Shown piece after piece: positions 51,826 to 61,650 of a DNA stretch of 64,000 bases. The notes under the pieces were generated by a model. The model was not told the DNA's origin and did not search any database. It worked only from the letters and a program-made list of their open reading frames with translations. The translations under genes and the position numbers were made by a program. Every line of letters starts with the position of its first letter. The stretch's first letter is position 1. The stretch covers positions 19,968,501 to 20,032,500 of the forward strand of contig NC_090954.1 in assembly GCF_040807025.1 (NCBI RefSeq), given 5' to 3'. The stretch comes from Struthio camelus. Its lineage: Eukaryota > Chordata > Aves > Struthioniformes > Struthionidae.

Positions 51826-52180
51826 CCCGGTAACTCCACAGGTCCGTGCGCATTTACTGCTGCCATTTAAATTATTCAGTGTGTTGCGGTAATTGAATCC
51901 TAAGCTTTAAAAACTAATAAACTCCCGCCTTGTCCCTGAAATCACGGAATCAGCCCTACCAGGTGCTGATCAAATACTATTACATTCTATTAAAAGGAAA
52001 ATTCTATTCCCTGTTTTCATTTCCCTGTATAAAAGGGAAACTAAGTAAATGCATTTGAACGTTATTTAATTTTTAACGCCTTTAGTCCAATTTGGACGTT
52101 AAGGGAGCGTCTGCAAACTCACTTAGCGGGCGTGCCTGGCAGTAAGTTTGTTGACGCCAATTAATCCAAAACGGAATCTC
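51826..52180 (+). promoter_or_regulatory. AT-rich TLX3 promoter-proximal block
   Basis: This 350-bp AT-rich block between CpG islands contains an E-box CAGGTG (51960-51965), a TATAAAAG (52028-52035) inside a short inverted repeat TTCCCT/AGGGAA (52021-52026 and 52034-52039), the near-palindrome GTCCAATTTGGAC (52085-52097) and CCAATTAATCC. These look like a conserved proximal regulatory region, possibly with an alternative TATA start. Confidence 0.4.
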
Positions 52181-52362
52181 TTTGTGCGCGCCCCGCCGCC
52201 GCCGCCGGGGCCCGGCCGAGCCCGGCCCGCGGGCGCGGGCAGCGCGGCGGCGGCTCCGCGGGCAGCGGGCGCGGCGGGGCGGCCGTCGGGGCCCGCGGGG
52301 CGCGGCGCTCCGCGCACCCCCCCCCCCCCGCCGCCGCCGCCGCCGCCGCCCGCGGGGCCGCC

Positions 52363-52400
52363 CCGTCCGTCCGTCCGTCCGTCCGTCCGTCCGTCCGTCC
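52363..52400. repeat. (CCGT)n tetranucleotide microsatellite in TLX3 upstream CpG island
   Basis: About nine and a half perfect CCGT units, 420 bp upstream of the TLX3 start codon, preceded by a C run and a (CCG)n run (52319-52350). CpG-containing microsatellite likely to vary in length. Confidence 0.9.
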
Positions 52401-52439
52401 GCGCCCCCCCCGACGGCCGCCCCGCGCGCGCCCGCCCGC

Positions 52440-52819
52440 CCCATTGTTCGTGCGCCCCCAGTGATGTCACCGCGGCCCGGTCCCCGGGCCCCCGTTGCCG
52501 TGAACGAGGGCCGGTGCCGAGCGGCGGGAGCCAATGGGAGCGCAGAGGCTGGGCGGCGGCGGCCAATGGCGGCGGCGGGAGCGCACGCGGCGGCGGGGCG
52601 CGCGGCCGGGCCCCGAGGAGATGACGGGGCGGCTGCCGGGGCGGCGCGCGCGCTCGGCAAAGTTTGCGCGCGGCGTGCGCCGGGCGGGCCGGCGGGGGCC
52701 CGCGGAGCGCACCGCACCGCAGCGCAGCGCAGCGCAGCGCAGCCGAGCGGGGCGCGGCGCGCCGCGGCGCTTTATAGCGCGCCCCTAGGTGTGCCCGCCA
52801 ACAGCCCTCCCCGCCGAGC
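52440..52819 (+). promoter_or_regulatory. TLX3: TLX3 core promoter region and short 5' UTR
   Basis: Features in order: a CRE-like TGATGTCA (one mismatch to TGACGTCA, about 52462-52469), CCAAT boxes at 52531-52535 and 52563-52567, an AGCGC pentamer run (about 52708-52742), and a TATA-like TTTATAG at 52771. The TATA is 49 bp from the ATG, so a start about 30 bp below it would give a 5' UTR of about 20 nt. The ATG at 52820 has A at -3 and G at +4, a strong Kozak context. The whole region is a CpG island. Confidence 0.55.
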
Positions 52820-53270
52820 ATGGACCAGCCGACGGGCGCGCCGAGCCAGCCCCAGCCCCAGCCCCAGCCCCAGCCCCAGCACCAGCCCCAGCACGAGCCC
52901 ATCAGCTTCGGCATCGACCAGATCCTGAACAGCCCCGAGCAGGACAGCGCGCCCCAGCCGCCCCCGCGGGGCCCCGACGGCGCGGCCTTCCTGGGCGGCC
53001 CCGCCGGCCGGCCCGGCGCCGCGTACCCGGCCCTCGCCGCCCCCTTCCCGGCCATCGCGGCGCCCTTCGAGGACTCTGGATCTTACAGTGTGAACCTGAG
53101 CCTGGCGCCGGCCGGCGTGATCCGGGTGCCGGCGCACAGGCCCATCCCCGGCGCCGTGCCGCCGCCGATCTCCAGCGCCATCCCGGCCATGCCCGCCGTG
53201 CCCGGCCTCGGCAGCCTCAACTTCCCCTGGATGGAGAGCAGCCGCCGCTTCGTCAAGGACAGATTCACAG
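52820..53270 (+). CDS. TLX3: TLX3 exon 1 (residues 1-150)
   Basis: The 451-bp exon starts [10 protein letters not shown] and ends VKDRFT, with G left over for a split Ala codon; the donor is ACAG|GTAAGG. The Met is chosen by its Kozak context and because human TLX3 starts a similar distance before [12 protein letters not shown]. Residues 30-36 (FGIDQIL) are an Eh1-like repressor motif expected to bind Groucho/TLE. Residues 135-138 (FPWM) are a hexapeptide-like PBX contact. Residues about 9-24 are a Gln-Pro/Gln-His repeat from CAGCCC hexamers that the human protein lacks, explaining most of the ten extra residues. A longer ORF through the donor is intron read-through. Confidence 0.97.
52841..52895 (+). 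repeat. CAGCCC hexamer repeat coding Gln-Pro in TLX3
   Basis: Near-perfect CAGCCC units, with CAGCAC variants, encode alternating Gln-Pro and Gln-His at residues about 9-25. In-frame slippage would change protein length by dipeptides. Confidence 0.85.
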
Positions 53271-53659
53271 GTAAGGCTGCCGTCTGGAGCCGGCGGCGGG
53301 GCGGCCGAGCCGCGCCGGAAAAATCCCGAGCAACGAACGCGGAGAGAGGGAAAAAATCCCCAACGAAAAAAGCAGGGGAAGCGGTCCCTGGAGCCCCCGC
53401 CCGCCGCTCTCGCGGCCTTTCGGCAAGCGTCTCCCCTCCCGGCCCCGAGAGGCGGCTGCGAGCCGCCGCCGGACCCCGAGCGGCTGCCGGCGCCGGCCGA
53501 GGTTGCGGCCTCGGGGCCGCGGAGGCTTTGGCGGGCACCTCACCGTGCGCCCGGGCCGTGCCGCGGCGGTGCGGGCGGCGGCGGGGCGCGGACGAGGGGG
53601 TCGGGGGCGGGGGTCGGGCCGGCGCGGTGCCTCACGCCTGTGCCTTGCCTCCCGGGCAG
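53271..53659 (+). other. TLX3: TLX3 intron 1
   Basis: 389-bp GC-rich intron, GTAAGG to CGGGCAG. It stays open in the exon frame for about 400 bp, so a plain ORF reads straight through; the splice sites are supported by the human AAAALTPF junction. Confidence 0.9.
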
Positions 53660-53903
53660 CGGCGGCGGCGCTGACGCCCTTCACCGTGACGCGGCGCATC
53701 GGGCACCCCTACCAGAACCGGACGCCGCCGAAGCGCAAGAAGCCGCGCACGTCCTTCTCGCGGGTGCAGATCTGCGAGCTGGAGAAGCGCTTCCACCGGC
53801 AGAAGTACCTGGCCTCGGCCGAGCGCGCCGCCCTCGCCAAGTCGCTCAAGATGACGGACGCGCAGGTGAAGACCTGGTTCCAGAACCGGCGCACCAAGTG
53901 GCG
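53660..53903 (+). CDS. TLX3: TLX3 exon 2, most of the homeodomain (residues 151-232)
   Basis: The 244-bp exon completes Ala and encodes [20 protein letters not shown] then [20 protein letters not shown] and the rest of the homeodomain to TKW plus two bases of Arg. The donor is GG|CG then GTGAGT. The homeodomain spans residues 176-235, with F183 (position 8), L191 (16), W223 (48), F224 (49), Q225 (50) and N226 (51). Position 47 is Thr222 in [13 protein letters not shown], the hallmark of the TLX family instead of Ile/Val found in most homeodomains. It identifies TLX unambiguously. Confidence 0.98.
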
Positions 53904-54185
53904 GTGAGTGCGCGCCCGCGGCCCCCGCCCGCCCCGCTCCTCTCCCTCCCTTAGAAAACGGGGGCTTTCGCGGCGTTGCGGAGCGCCGGGAGGGACCGGA
54001 GCGTGCGCCCGCCGCCCCGATTTGGGGCTGAAACGAAAAGCGGGGCGGCAGCGGCTTGCGCGCGCCTTCTCCCCGCGGGCAAGGAGCGCGGGGCTGGCGG
54101 CCGATTCCGCGCGGAGAGCGGCCGGGGGTGCCCGCCGGAGCGCGGGGCGGCGCGGCGCGGCGCTGAGCGGTGTGTGTGTGCCCAG
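53904..54185 (+). other. TLX3: TLX3 intron 2
   Basis: 282-bp very GC-rich intron, GTGAGT to GCCCAG. Contains GGCGC pentamer runs (54146-54163) and a short (GT)n just before the acceptor. Confidence 0.9.
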
Positions 54186-54396
54186 GCGGCAGACGGCCGA
54201 GGAGCGGGAGGCCGAGCGGCAGCAGGCGAGCCGGCTGATGCTGCAGCTGCAGCACGACGCCTTCCAGAAGTCGCTGAACGAGTCCATCCAGCCGGACCCG
54301 CTGTGCCTGCACAACTCCTCGCTCTTCGCCCTGCAGAACCTGCAGCCCTGGGAGGAGGAGAGCGCCAAGATGCCGCCCGTCACCTCCCTCGTCTAG
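54186..54396 (+). CDS. TLX3: TLX3 exon 3, homeodomain end and C-terminus
   Basis: The 211-bp exon starts with G completing Arg232, then [60 protein letters not shown] and KMPPVTSLV, stop TAG at 54394-54396. The first three residues finish the homeodomain third helix. The segment [21 protein letters not shown] is predicted helical. The C-terminus is nearly identical to mammalian TLX3. No frameshift or truncation is seen. Confidence 0.97.
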
Positions 54397-55116
54397 GTCC
54401 CCGCGGCGCCCGGACTCTGCCGCGGGGGGCCGCCCCCGGCCGGGCCGAGCGGGCCCGGGCCGCCGGGCTGCGGCCCGCAGGGGCCGCGGGGAGCCGCCGC
54501 CGCGAGCAGCGGGGCCCGAGCGCGGCCCGGCCGCGCCCTCCGCCCCGTTTGTATATTCGTGTCCATGTTCCACTAGGAAGGGAAATATGTCACTTTTTGT
54601 AAGAAGTGTTAATAATTTAATTTATTTATGCATCGAGATTTTGGGCACTATTAATATGGAATTATATGGAACCTCGATTATTTATATCGAAATCCGAACA
54701 TAGGTATTTTGTGTTGGCTTTGGAACAAAAGGCTATTTTTTTTTCCTGTTCTGAGGATAGTCTAAAGAAGAAATACCTACCTATCGCTTAGCAGAGGGGA
54801 CTAAGTGGAGCCGGTGACTCATTAGCTTAGGAAACCCTATTAAGCCGAAAAGCAGTAGCTTCCATCTGTCCCAGGTGAAGTTAACGTCATCTGTAATTTA
54901 TTCACCGTAGTAATAAGGGCTCCTTCCAGGCACCACACACTTTTATTTTGTTCTACCCTTTCCAGCCGATGAGCTTAGCACACGGAAAACAGCACCTACG
55001 CCCTCACCTTTCGCCATCGACTCTAGAGAAAGCGCCTTATGTTTCATAATAAAGAAGATTTGGGGTTGACACAGACCATGTATAATACTTTGTACTTGCT
55101 GAGACGTGTAAATAAA
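54397..55116 (+). other. TLX3: TLX3 3' UTR
   Basis: The first 150 nt are GC-rich; from about 54,547 the sequence becomes strongly AT-rich with AU-rich words (ATTTA within about 54612-54630), which commonly confer mRNA instability. AATAAA occurs at 55048-55053 and 55111-55116. GC content jumps back up at 55,140, so the AT-rich block matches the expected UTR end. The tail site is inferred. Confidence 0.6.
55111..55116 (+). terminator. Candidate TLX3 polyadenylation signal AATAAA
   Basis: Last AATAAA before the AT-rich 3' UTR block gives way to GC-rich sequence; a second, upstream copy is at 55048-55053. Poly(A) site not verifiable here. Confidence 0.5.
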
Positions 55117-55139
55117 CGTTTTCTTTAAAAACGCCTCTT

Positions 55140-55735
55140 CGGTTACGTGCGTGCCTCCGCGGCCGGGCCGGAGACTGCGCCGAAACCGGCCCCGGCCCCG
55201 CAGGAGGCGGCGGCGGTGGCGGCGGACCGGGGCCGGGGCCGGGGCGGTGCGGTGCGGTGCGGTGCGCGGTGCTGCGCGGTGCTGCGCGGCCGCCCCTCGC
55301 CGGGCAGCAGGTGCCGACGGGCCCCGGGACGCGGCGGCGTGGGAACCGCGGCCGGGGAAAAGCCCCGACTTGCAGCAACTCCGGAAAAGCAGCGTGGAAA
55401 GGAGCCGGCCGCTGCGTGGGGCAGCGCCGCGTTTCGCCGCCGCGACCAACCGGCGGCTCCACCGGGTTTCGTTAACGTTTCTCTCCCAGGCCGGCAGCGG
55501 CACGCTTGCCGCCGCCGCCGGGGGCTCCGCGCTGGCCCGGCTGGGACGCGAGCGCGTCTCTGCGCAGCCTTCGTGCAGCCTGCCGGCTGCCGCAGCGCCG
55601 CTGCCTGCCCGGCGCTGCCCGGCGCTGCCCGGCGCTGCTCGGCGCTGCCCGGCGCTGCTCGGCGCTGCCCGGCGCTGCCCGGCGCTGCCGGCGCTCCGCA
55701 CGCTCGCTCTCTCCGTGTATTTGCCGGGAGCACGA
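55140..55735. promoter_or_regulatory. CpG island directly downstream of the TLX3 poly(A) site
   Basis: CpG-dense block with GCGGT pentamers (55245-55265), a GCTGCGCGGT-type repeat, and the 10-bp array at 55611-55690. Open frames on both strands up to about 270 codons are low-complexity and overlapping, so no protein is called. It could be an antisense or downstream promoter island. Confidence 0.5.
55611..55690. repeat. GGCGCTGCCC decamer tandem repeat, eight copies
   Basis: Eight head-to-tail 10-bp units in exact register; two copies end CTC instead of CCC and the last ends CCG. The decamer splits into two GC-rich pentamers, echoing other pentamer arrays nearby. Confidence 0.92.
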
Positions 55736-57130
55736 GTGGTTTAAACAACCCGGGCGCCGCTCTTCGAGAACAAGCTCCTGCAGTACTCCGAGTCCAGTTG
55801 TCCAGTCCTCTAGGGGAGAGGAAGACATCGAAATAACATTTTAGAAACCAGCAACAATCCAGAAAGGTTCCCCTAGACCTAAACAGGACACAGAGCATGT
55901 CGTGACTTTGCTGTGAACGCTTTACTCCTCCGGGAGGACGGATTTCTTGGCTTTTCAATGGCATACGAGCTCGTCTCCAGCCACCGTGAGTCTGCAGAAG
56001 TTTAAACGTATTCCCGGTCCGAGGCTCAGTGTTACCCCTTCCCCGCCGTGGGTCGGGGTCACTTGGGGGAAATCGGTCACTTAAGGTGAAGGACTAAGAA
56101 AATTTTTCTCTAGCTAGTCCTTTTTAAAGTGGTAGCGGGGCACAGGCTTGGTCTGTAGCAACGACTCCCGGGCGGGGGGGTGGTTTGGTAGGGGGAGGTT
56201 GTGATGGTCCAAAGGCAGGGTCAAATCCTGACACCCTGCAGGTGATGGTGATGCTGGGGCTCTGCACAGCCACTTGGCTGTCATTCATCGACCTGGAATA
56301 CGTTGGCTGCACTAGAAAATCCTGATCCCGGGGAGGTGTCTGGAAGAAGAGGAAATAGCAATGAGGAAATCTATACCTGGCTAAAGACCCTGGATAAATG
56401 TTATTTATCTTGCAGTTCTGCAGCGTGTGGCCCTGTTACTGTCACCGTGCCTATTTTTGCTGCTACTGCATCGTTCAAAATCGGTGTCTGTTTGCTAGAC
56501 TCGTCTCTGCACCCTGTTTCGATACAAAGCGATGTGCTTCCTGCTGTGCCCTGCTTGCTGCAAGGCTGCTCGTCTGGCCAGGAGCACGGGGGGGGGGTGG
56601 GGGGGGTGGCCGGGGGGCAGAAATTGCCCCAGCTCAGCCTCCTTGCAGGGTGTCAGCCAGGGGTCCTGCCGGAGGTATCTGCGCTGGGTTTGTAACCTGC
56701 TGTTGGTGGATCCTGAGTCACAGGTGCAATGGATGGGATTACATACGCTCTCTGCATAAGCAGATAAGAGAAATCCGTATGTGCGTTAAAATGTGGACGA
56801 GTCAAGCTGTGAATAACGTAAGGGTTTTGGAATAGATGGGTATCCGTATTCACGTGTTATGTATTTGATGTTATGTTTATCTGTACCCCCTAAAGCCTAT
56901 GAACTCTTCCAGCTGTATTGTTTTTTAAGACAGCCTTGTTCTTTAGCTGTTCTCACGTCCCACGACCATGAACTTCTGCATTCCTGATTTCCCTGCAGTT
57001 TTCCTGAAACTGCGGTAAGCCAGAAGCTGTGTATTTGCAGAGAGCACAATAGTACTCGCGTACTACAGCCATCGGCTTTGTGGCAGGCGAAGATCTAGCT
57101 CAAAGCCGCGTAATGTTTGCAGCCCTATTA
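55736..57130. other. Intergenic, mixed composition
   Basis: No gene recognised. Contains a G-rich run (56588-56617) and a short TAGTAC/GTACTA inverted repeat (57050-57065). NPM1, the expected next gene, is not visible here. Confidence 0.6.
56588..56617 (+). other. Probable G-quadruplex
   Basis: Three long G tracts and one six-G tract separated by single T or TGGCC spacers fit the G3+N1-7 quadruplex rule on the + strand. Confidence 0.5.
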
Positions 57131-57139
57131 TTCAAAGCA

Positions 57140-57900
57140 ACATAAGCAGGCCTGGCTTGCGCGGCGGCGATGCCAGCAGGGCTGGGCGCCCTCCGCTCCA
57201 TTTGCGGGAGGTGCCGCCGGCCGAGGCCTGCGCGAGCCGGCCTTCTGGCAGGCGGCTGCAGAGGAGGTCGCGGTTCGGGAGCTGCCGTTTCAGCCGCTGA
57301 ACAGCCGCTCCGTCACTGCCAGAGCTGCGGAGGAGCTTGTGCACGGGGAAACTCGTGCGCTTCGGCGCGGCGTGGCTTTTGTTGAGATGTGTGCGCTTTG
57401 GGGCGGCTGCTGGCTAGCTCCTGGGACTTTCTTTTTTTTTTTTTTCTGAAGGCAAGAGGGAGAGTGGGGCTTTAAAGAGACAGGCTCGGGTGCAGTTCAG
57501 GCTCTCCCAGCGTGAGCCCGCCTGCCCTGAGGACGGGCGTCCGCAGGGCTGCAGGCTGGCGTGCCGGGAGGCGAGGGGGCCGCCGGGGCGCGGGGTGGCT
57601 GGCAGCTGCAACGCTGCTGTCCTCTCCCCATCCTGCACGCCGGGGCCGTGGGCGGCCCGTGCGCACGGGCAGCGATCCGACCTGCCCGTTTCTGCTACGA
57701 ACCCTCATGCTGCGTGCGCCCGGGGTAGTTCCCCGTGAGCTCCGTTATCCTTCAGCCCCCCCCCCGCTCCCTGCTGAACGCTCCTTTGCCTCCTTGAGAG
57801 CGCTCTTAAAACAGCTCCAGAGCCCGGCAGCGCGGCGAGCGCGAAGGCAGCGGCCGCTCCTGCCTCTGTGTCGCAGCGCGGCCGGTCTCCTCCGTGTTTG
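57140..57900. other. GC-rich, CpG-bearing stretch downstream of TLX3
   Basis: Moderately CpG-dense with overlapping ORFs up to 150 codons that lack recognisable domains. Contains a T run near 57430-57445. No gene called. Confidence 0.4.
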
Positions 57901-58429
57901 GCTAATCCAGGGGTCCTCGTTTGAGGGCTGCATTTCTATACGTTGGTGTTTGATGCTGTTGTGAAACTGGTAATTCTTTGCATATGGATGTTCTTTCCTA
58001 AGCAGTCCTGAATCTGTAAACGGGATGTTAACGGTTTTGTGCACGTGCATGCTGGAAAGCCTATAATGTATACGTATGTTCGCTCCTGCTCAAAAACGTT
58101 AAGCACAGGAAAGCTCATACTTAAACACATTGCTGAACAGGGATAGAAAAAGGCAATGAGAGTTAAGTATTACTGAATTATCAGTGGGACTTACCTTTGG
58201 GCAGATCGCTTTCTTAAATTTGCCTAATCGTGTGTGTAAGTGATTTTCTGCATAGGGCCAAACAGCTGAGTGCATGAACGCACAACGCAGAACTGAGGAT
58301 AACTAGAGCCGTGTGTAACATTTACTGTTTCCTGAGAGTCCCTCCTGACTTCGCTTTAAGCCAACACCAAAACCGGCCCCCGTACCACGCTCGCGTGCAC
58401 AGGCACAACCCCTCTAAGCATAAAAATGG

Positions 58430-58720
58430 CTACATAATTTGCATCCCTCAGCATTATTTTGTGCCCAGGGTATTAGATGTTACAAAGTAATGCATGGTGA
58501 TCAGATCTGTATGGGCAATTCTTTTCCTAAATGGGCCTTAAAATCAATGGGTTATTAGCTCTCCTCCTCCTCCCCGTGATGAAAGCAAAGTCCAGTTAAA
58601 CATGCAAACTGCACAATATTCAGAAGCCTTGGTTTGCAAAAGTGTTTTGCTCAGCTAAACCATAATTTAATTTATTTATAGCTAGCATAAATAATATGGA
58701 GATTTACACCTCTCTTACGC
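58430..58720. promoter_or_regulatory. CNE-like AT-rich block 3' of TLX3
   Basis: Contains an octamer ATTTGCAT (58437-58444), a second TGCAAA (about 58602), several TAATTTA/TTATTT words and no simple repeat. Resembles a conserved enhancer of a developmental gene. Conservation not measured. Confidence 0.4.
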
Positions 58721-59036
58721 GTATGATTTTTCCTTGAAGTGTGTATTTCTTCACCGCAGTCACCACCACCGATGAGGAATTATTTTAAGGGCATGACTCA
58801 CCTCGGTGAGTGCTTGCTCATCTGGTTAGTCCTACCGAATTGGTAGAATTCATCCTAACGTGGTGCCTGAGCAAGCTGGACCGGACGGGTGGAAGTACGT
58901 GCAGGTGGGCTTTTGTGGGGGGTAAGCACATCATTTGCTTTAGGCTATTTTAGACTTTTTAATCTGATGCTCTGTTTCCCTTGCCCGTTCTCTCAAGTCT
59001 TTTAAGCTCCTTTTTCTTGTGCCTCACAGCAGCGTT

Positions 59037-59076
59037 AGGCACCTAACAATGGAATAAGTATTTCTGTTAGGTGCCT
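59037..59076. repeat. 11-bp perfect inverted repeat, part of an old interspersed repeat
   Basis: AGGCACCTAAC (59037-59047) and GTTAGGTGCCT (59066-59076) pair perfectly across 18 nt. The following TCTGAGGATCTGAG resembles ancient sauropsid repeats carrying TAGGTGCCTAA. Confidence 0.6.
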
Positions 59077-59079
59077 GCA

Positions 59080-60700
59080 TGTGTCTGAGGATCTGAGTTC
59101 ACCTCGTGTAGTGGACACCCAAATCACCGATGTGCTTTTGTCACTCTTGTTGGGGGACGGTCTTCATTTCTTGGCCTCTGAGTACTCTTAAACACCTGCT
59201 CTTAAGGTCAGAAATGTAATGGTGTTTAGATATTTTGCTCCTATGGATTTCACTTGAGGGTGAGAGCCAAAATACTCTCTCTAGGTCACTGTGCAAAATA
59301 GGAGGTAGGTACTTAAAGGCACATTTGCACCGTGATTTCAGAAACATCTATGCGTCCGCTCTAGGAACAGTGTCCAGGACTGGAGGTTCTGGGGAGCGTG
59401 GAGCAGAGACGCTCGAGATAGCTCTCGCTCTTGTTAGGTGGCACAGATGAACGTTTTGATATTTATAGAGCTAAAGTGTAATATATTTTCTGGGTTCTGC
59501 ACTGATGCTGAGCAGAGAAGGCTCTAAACACCTTCGCAAATCTGGACCTTTGGTCCTGGGTTATTCAAAATACCTAAAAAAAAAAAAAAAAGAAAAGTGA
59601 AAGCTGCCTCTATACAGTAGACTGCCACAGCAGATCTTCCAGTAACTTTAAGAGAGTATCTACAATGTTGAATTCGAGCCTAGGTGAACTTTTAGACCTA
59701 AGCCTGCAGTACTTGCCTACTGGGAGTCCAAATGGATGTTGGTTTCACAAGGAAAAGTTTGTGGGCACAGGACCTTCGTTATTATCAGCTTGTGCTGCTT
59801 GCTATGTTCTCCATTACTGCTCTGCACAGTGGCAGGACTATTGTGGATTAGACCCAGAAGTTTTTCTTATTGGGTCAGCCAGGTGTGCAAAGTTATACCT
59901 GCCTTACCGGAAAGCCAGCACCTGAGACATGCCTGTGGAGTTGTGCTAATGCCTCAGCACCCAAGGGAGCTTCTTGGTCCTTTGGGCATGTTTGCCGGAC
60001 TTTGGGAGTGGCGTGCTCTTGTGGGCAGAACGAGGAACGGAGATGTGGGAGATAAGCGTCCTGTCTCTAGCTCTGTCACTCATCTGAGTTGTTTGAACAG
60101 ATCTCTCTCTATCACTTGAGCTAATTCTGCATGCTATAGGTCAGTAGTAAGACGAGTTTTCCTCTGTATTATGACCCGTGTGCCATTCTTTGGGAACCAA
60201 TCCAGGTGGGAAGCAGACACTGTTGAAAAGCGTTGTGAACCTCCATGGCCCAGTTTAGATCTCCAAGCTCACCAAGAACGGCACACTGTGTAGGCAAAGC
60301 TGGAAGTATCCGGTCCGTTGTCTGTGGGCCTGGACCTCCAGCTCTCTCTTCAGGTGAAGATACTTTTTTAATTTATTTTATTTGCCTTAGTAGTACTAGG
60401 CTACCAGGCATGGAGTCGTTGTCTTAGTTTTATCTTCCTTCTTCTTGGTACTAAACAGTAGCTAGACAGATTGGACAACATTCATCGGCATGTTTTGCCT
60501 ACAGTACTACTAGGCTTCTGCAGGCTTTCGAAAATGGAAGGTCATCAGCCCTTGCCAGGCTCCTTAGATGACTTAAGCTTGATGCCACAAGTGCTCCAGA
60601 ATGCCCAAGTGATCCCATTAATTTGGCATCCAGTATATGCTGCATTATACATACTGACTTCCACTGGCACATGCCACATCCAATCCATTAGTTGTGCACA
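59080..60700. other. Intergenic, no recognised gene
   Basis: Unique sequence with an A run (about 59577-59592). ORFs here are not supported. Confidence 0.6.
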
Positions 60701-60714
60701 AATGCACTTAAGTT

Positions 60715-60800
60715 TTTTATTGCTCTTAGTTTTGTGTCATCAGCAAAGAAAGGTAAAGTTGATCTTCATCTAAATCACTGACATGGATTATTGCAATTGA
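60715..60800. mobile_element. Possible CR1-like LINE fragment
   Basis: Words AGTTTTGTGTCATCAGCAAA and CTTCATCTAAATCACTGACA occur in the order expected in reverse-orientation CR1 sequences. Short, diverged and without coding capacity. Confidence 0.5.
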
Positions 60801-61584
60801 TTACAACAAAGAAAGAGAGCTCTTCGAGTTTCAAAGTTACGTTGTCTTTTATTTCCCCAAGTAGTAATCTGTACTGTTTAAGTTATTGCACAAGAGCTGT
60901 GTCTGTAAGAGCTGTCCATATTACATTCCTTGTTCAGAACATTTGTGTTAGTGGGCTGTTGTGATCTTTTTTTTTTTTTTTCCTTTCCTCGGTTCTGTAC
61001 AGCTTGCCGCTTTTATTCCTTGTTCTGGTAGAAATACACTAAACGTTCTTTATTTAGTCCAGTTGCAGAAGGAAAGAAAACAACCAGGAGCTTGCCTGCT
61101 GAAGCTAACATACGCTGGTTCAGGAAGCTGTAAATTATGTACCTTTGGCTAAATAGTATTTTAATTGTAATGTAACCCAGCACCTATCACAAGCTTAGCT
61201 TCTTCTAGCATGTTTAAGACACCCGGGATCCAGAGACAGCAGCACGCAAGAAGGATGTGGCCCAGCATCACACCGTTTTTCTGCCCAATGATCATCAGTT
61301 ACACAGAACTGAAGGGGGGAAAAAAGGGCAACCTTTAGTATATCCATGAAAATCACCCTGCTTTTGGTCTGCGACAAAAATGCTCTGACTGCTCCGCTGT
61401 GTATTCAGGCAGTAGTTGACAACTGAACGATCCCCTGGCATTTAAACTGTGGCCTTCTCCTGCAGATAATTACGCCCAGGCTTTCCACAACCCAATGGCC
61501 TTGTGAAAATCCAGGAGACCAGTAACGTAGTTACATTTGTCAGTTCTGAGTTTGCAAGAGAAATGCCTTGCCTTGAATTCACAA

Positions 61585-61650
61585 CGCGTTGAGGCGCTTA
61601 ACTCCCAGGTACTTTCACTGGGAGTTTAGGTGCTACCATGTTTCTGAAAA
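61585..61650. repeat. Ancient palindromic repeat fragment
   Basis: GCGCTTAACTCCCA and TGGGAGTTTAGGTGC form a hairpin around a GTACTTTCAC loop. The pattern resembles an abundant palindromic repeat of turtles, crocodilians and birds. Confidence 0.55.

Larger units (their letters stand above)
52820..55116 (+). other. TLX3: TLX3 gene (three exons and 3' UTR)
   Basis: The three exons total 906 coding bases (301 residues plus stop) with matching phases 1 and 2, the same architecture as human TLX3 (291 residues). The protein is a TLX/HOX11 NK-like homeodomain transcription factor that acts in the nucleus; in vertebrates it specifies glutamatergic fate in dorsal spinal cord and hindbrain neurons and is activated ectopically in human T-cell leukaemia. 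Domains: Gln-Pro repeat (9-24), Eh1-like FGIDQIL (30-36), TLX-specific conserved middle, hexapeptide-like FPWM (135-138), homeodomain (176-235) and a Gln/Leu-rich C-terminus ending VTSLV. TLX1 and TLX2 are excluded by the N-terminal [14 protein letters not shown] context and the C-terminus [17 protein letters not shown]. Confidence 0.97.

Noticed and set aside
55143..55964. Long ORFs in the island after TLX3
   Set aside because: Driven by decamer and pentamer repeats; overlapping in several frames.
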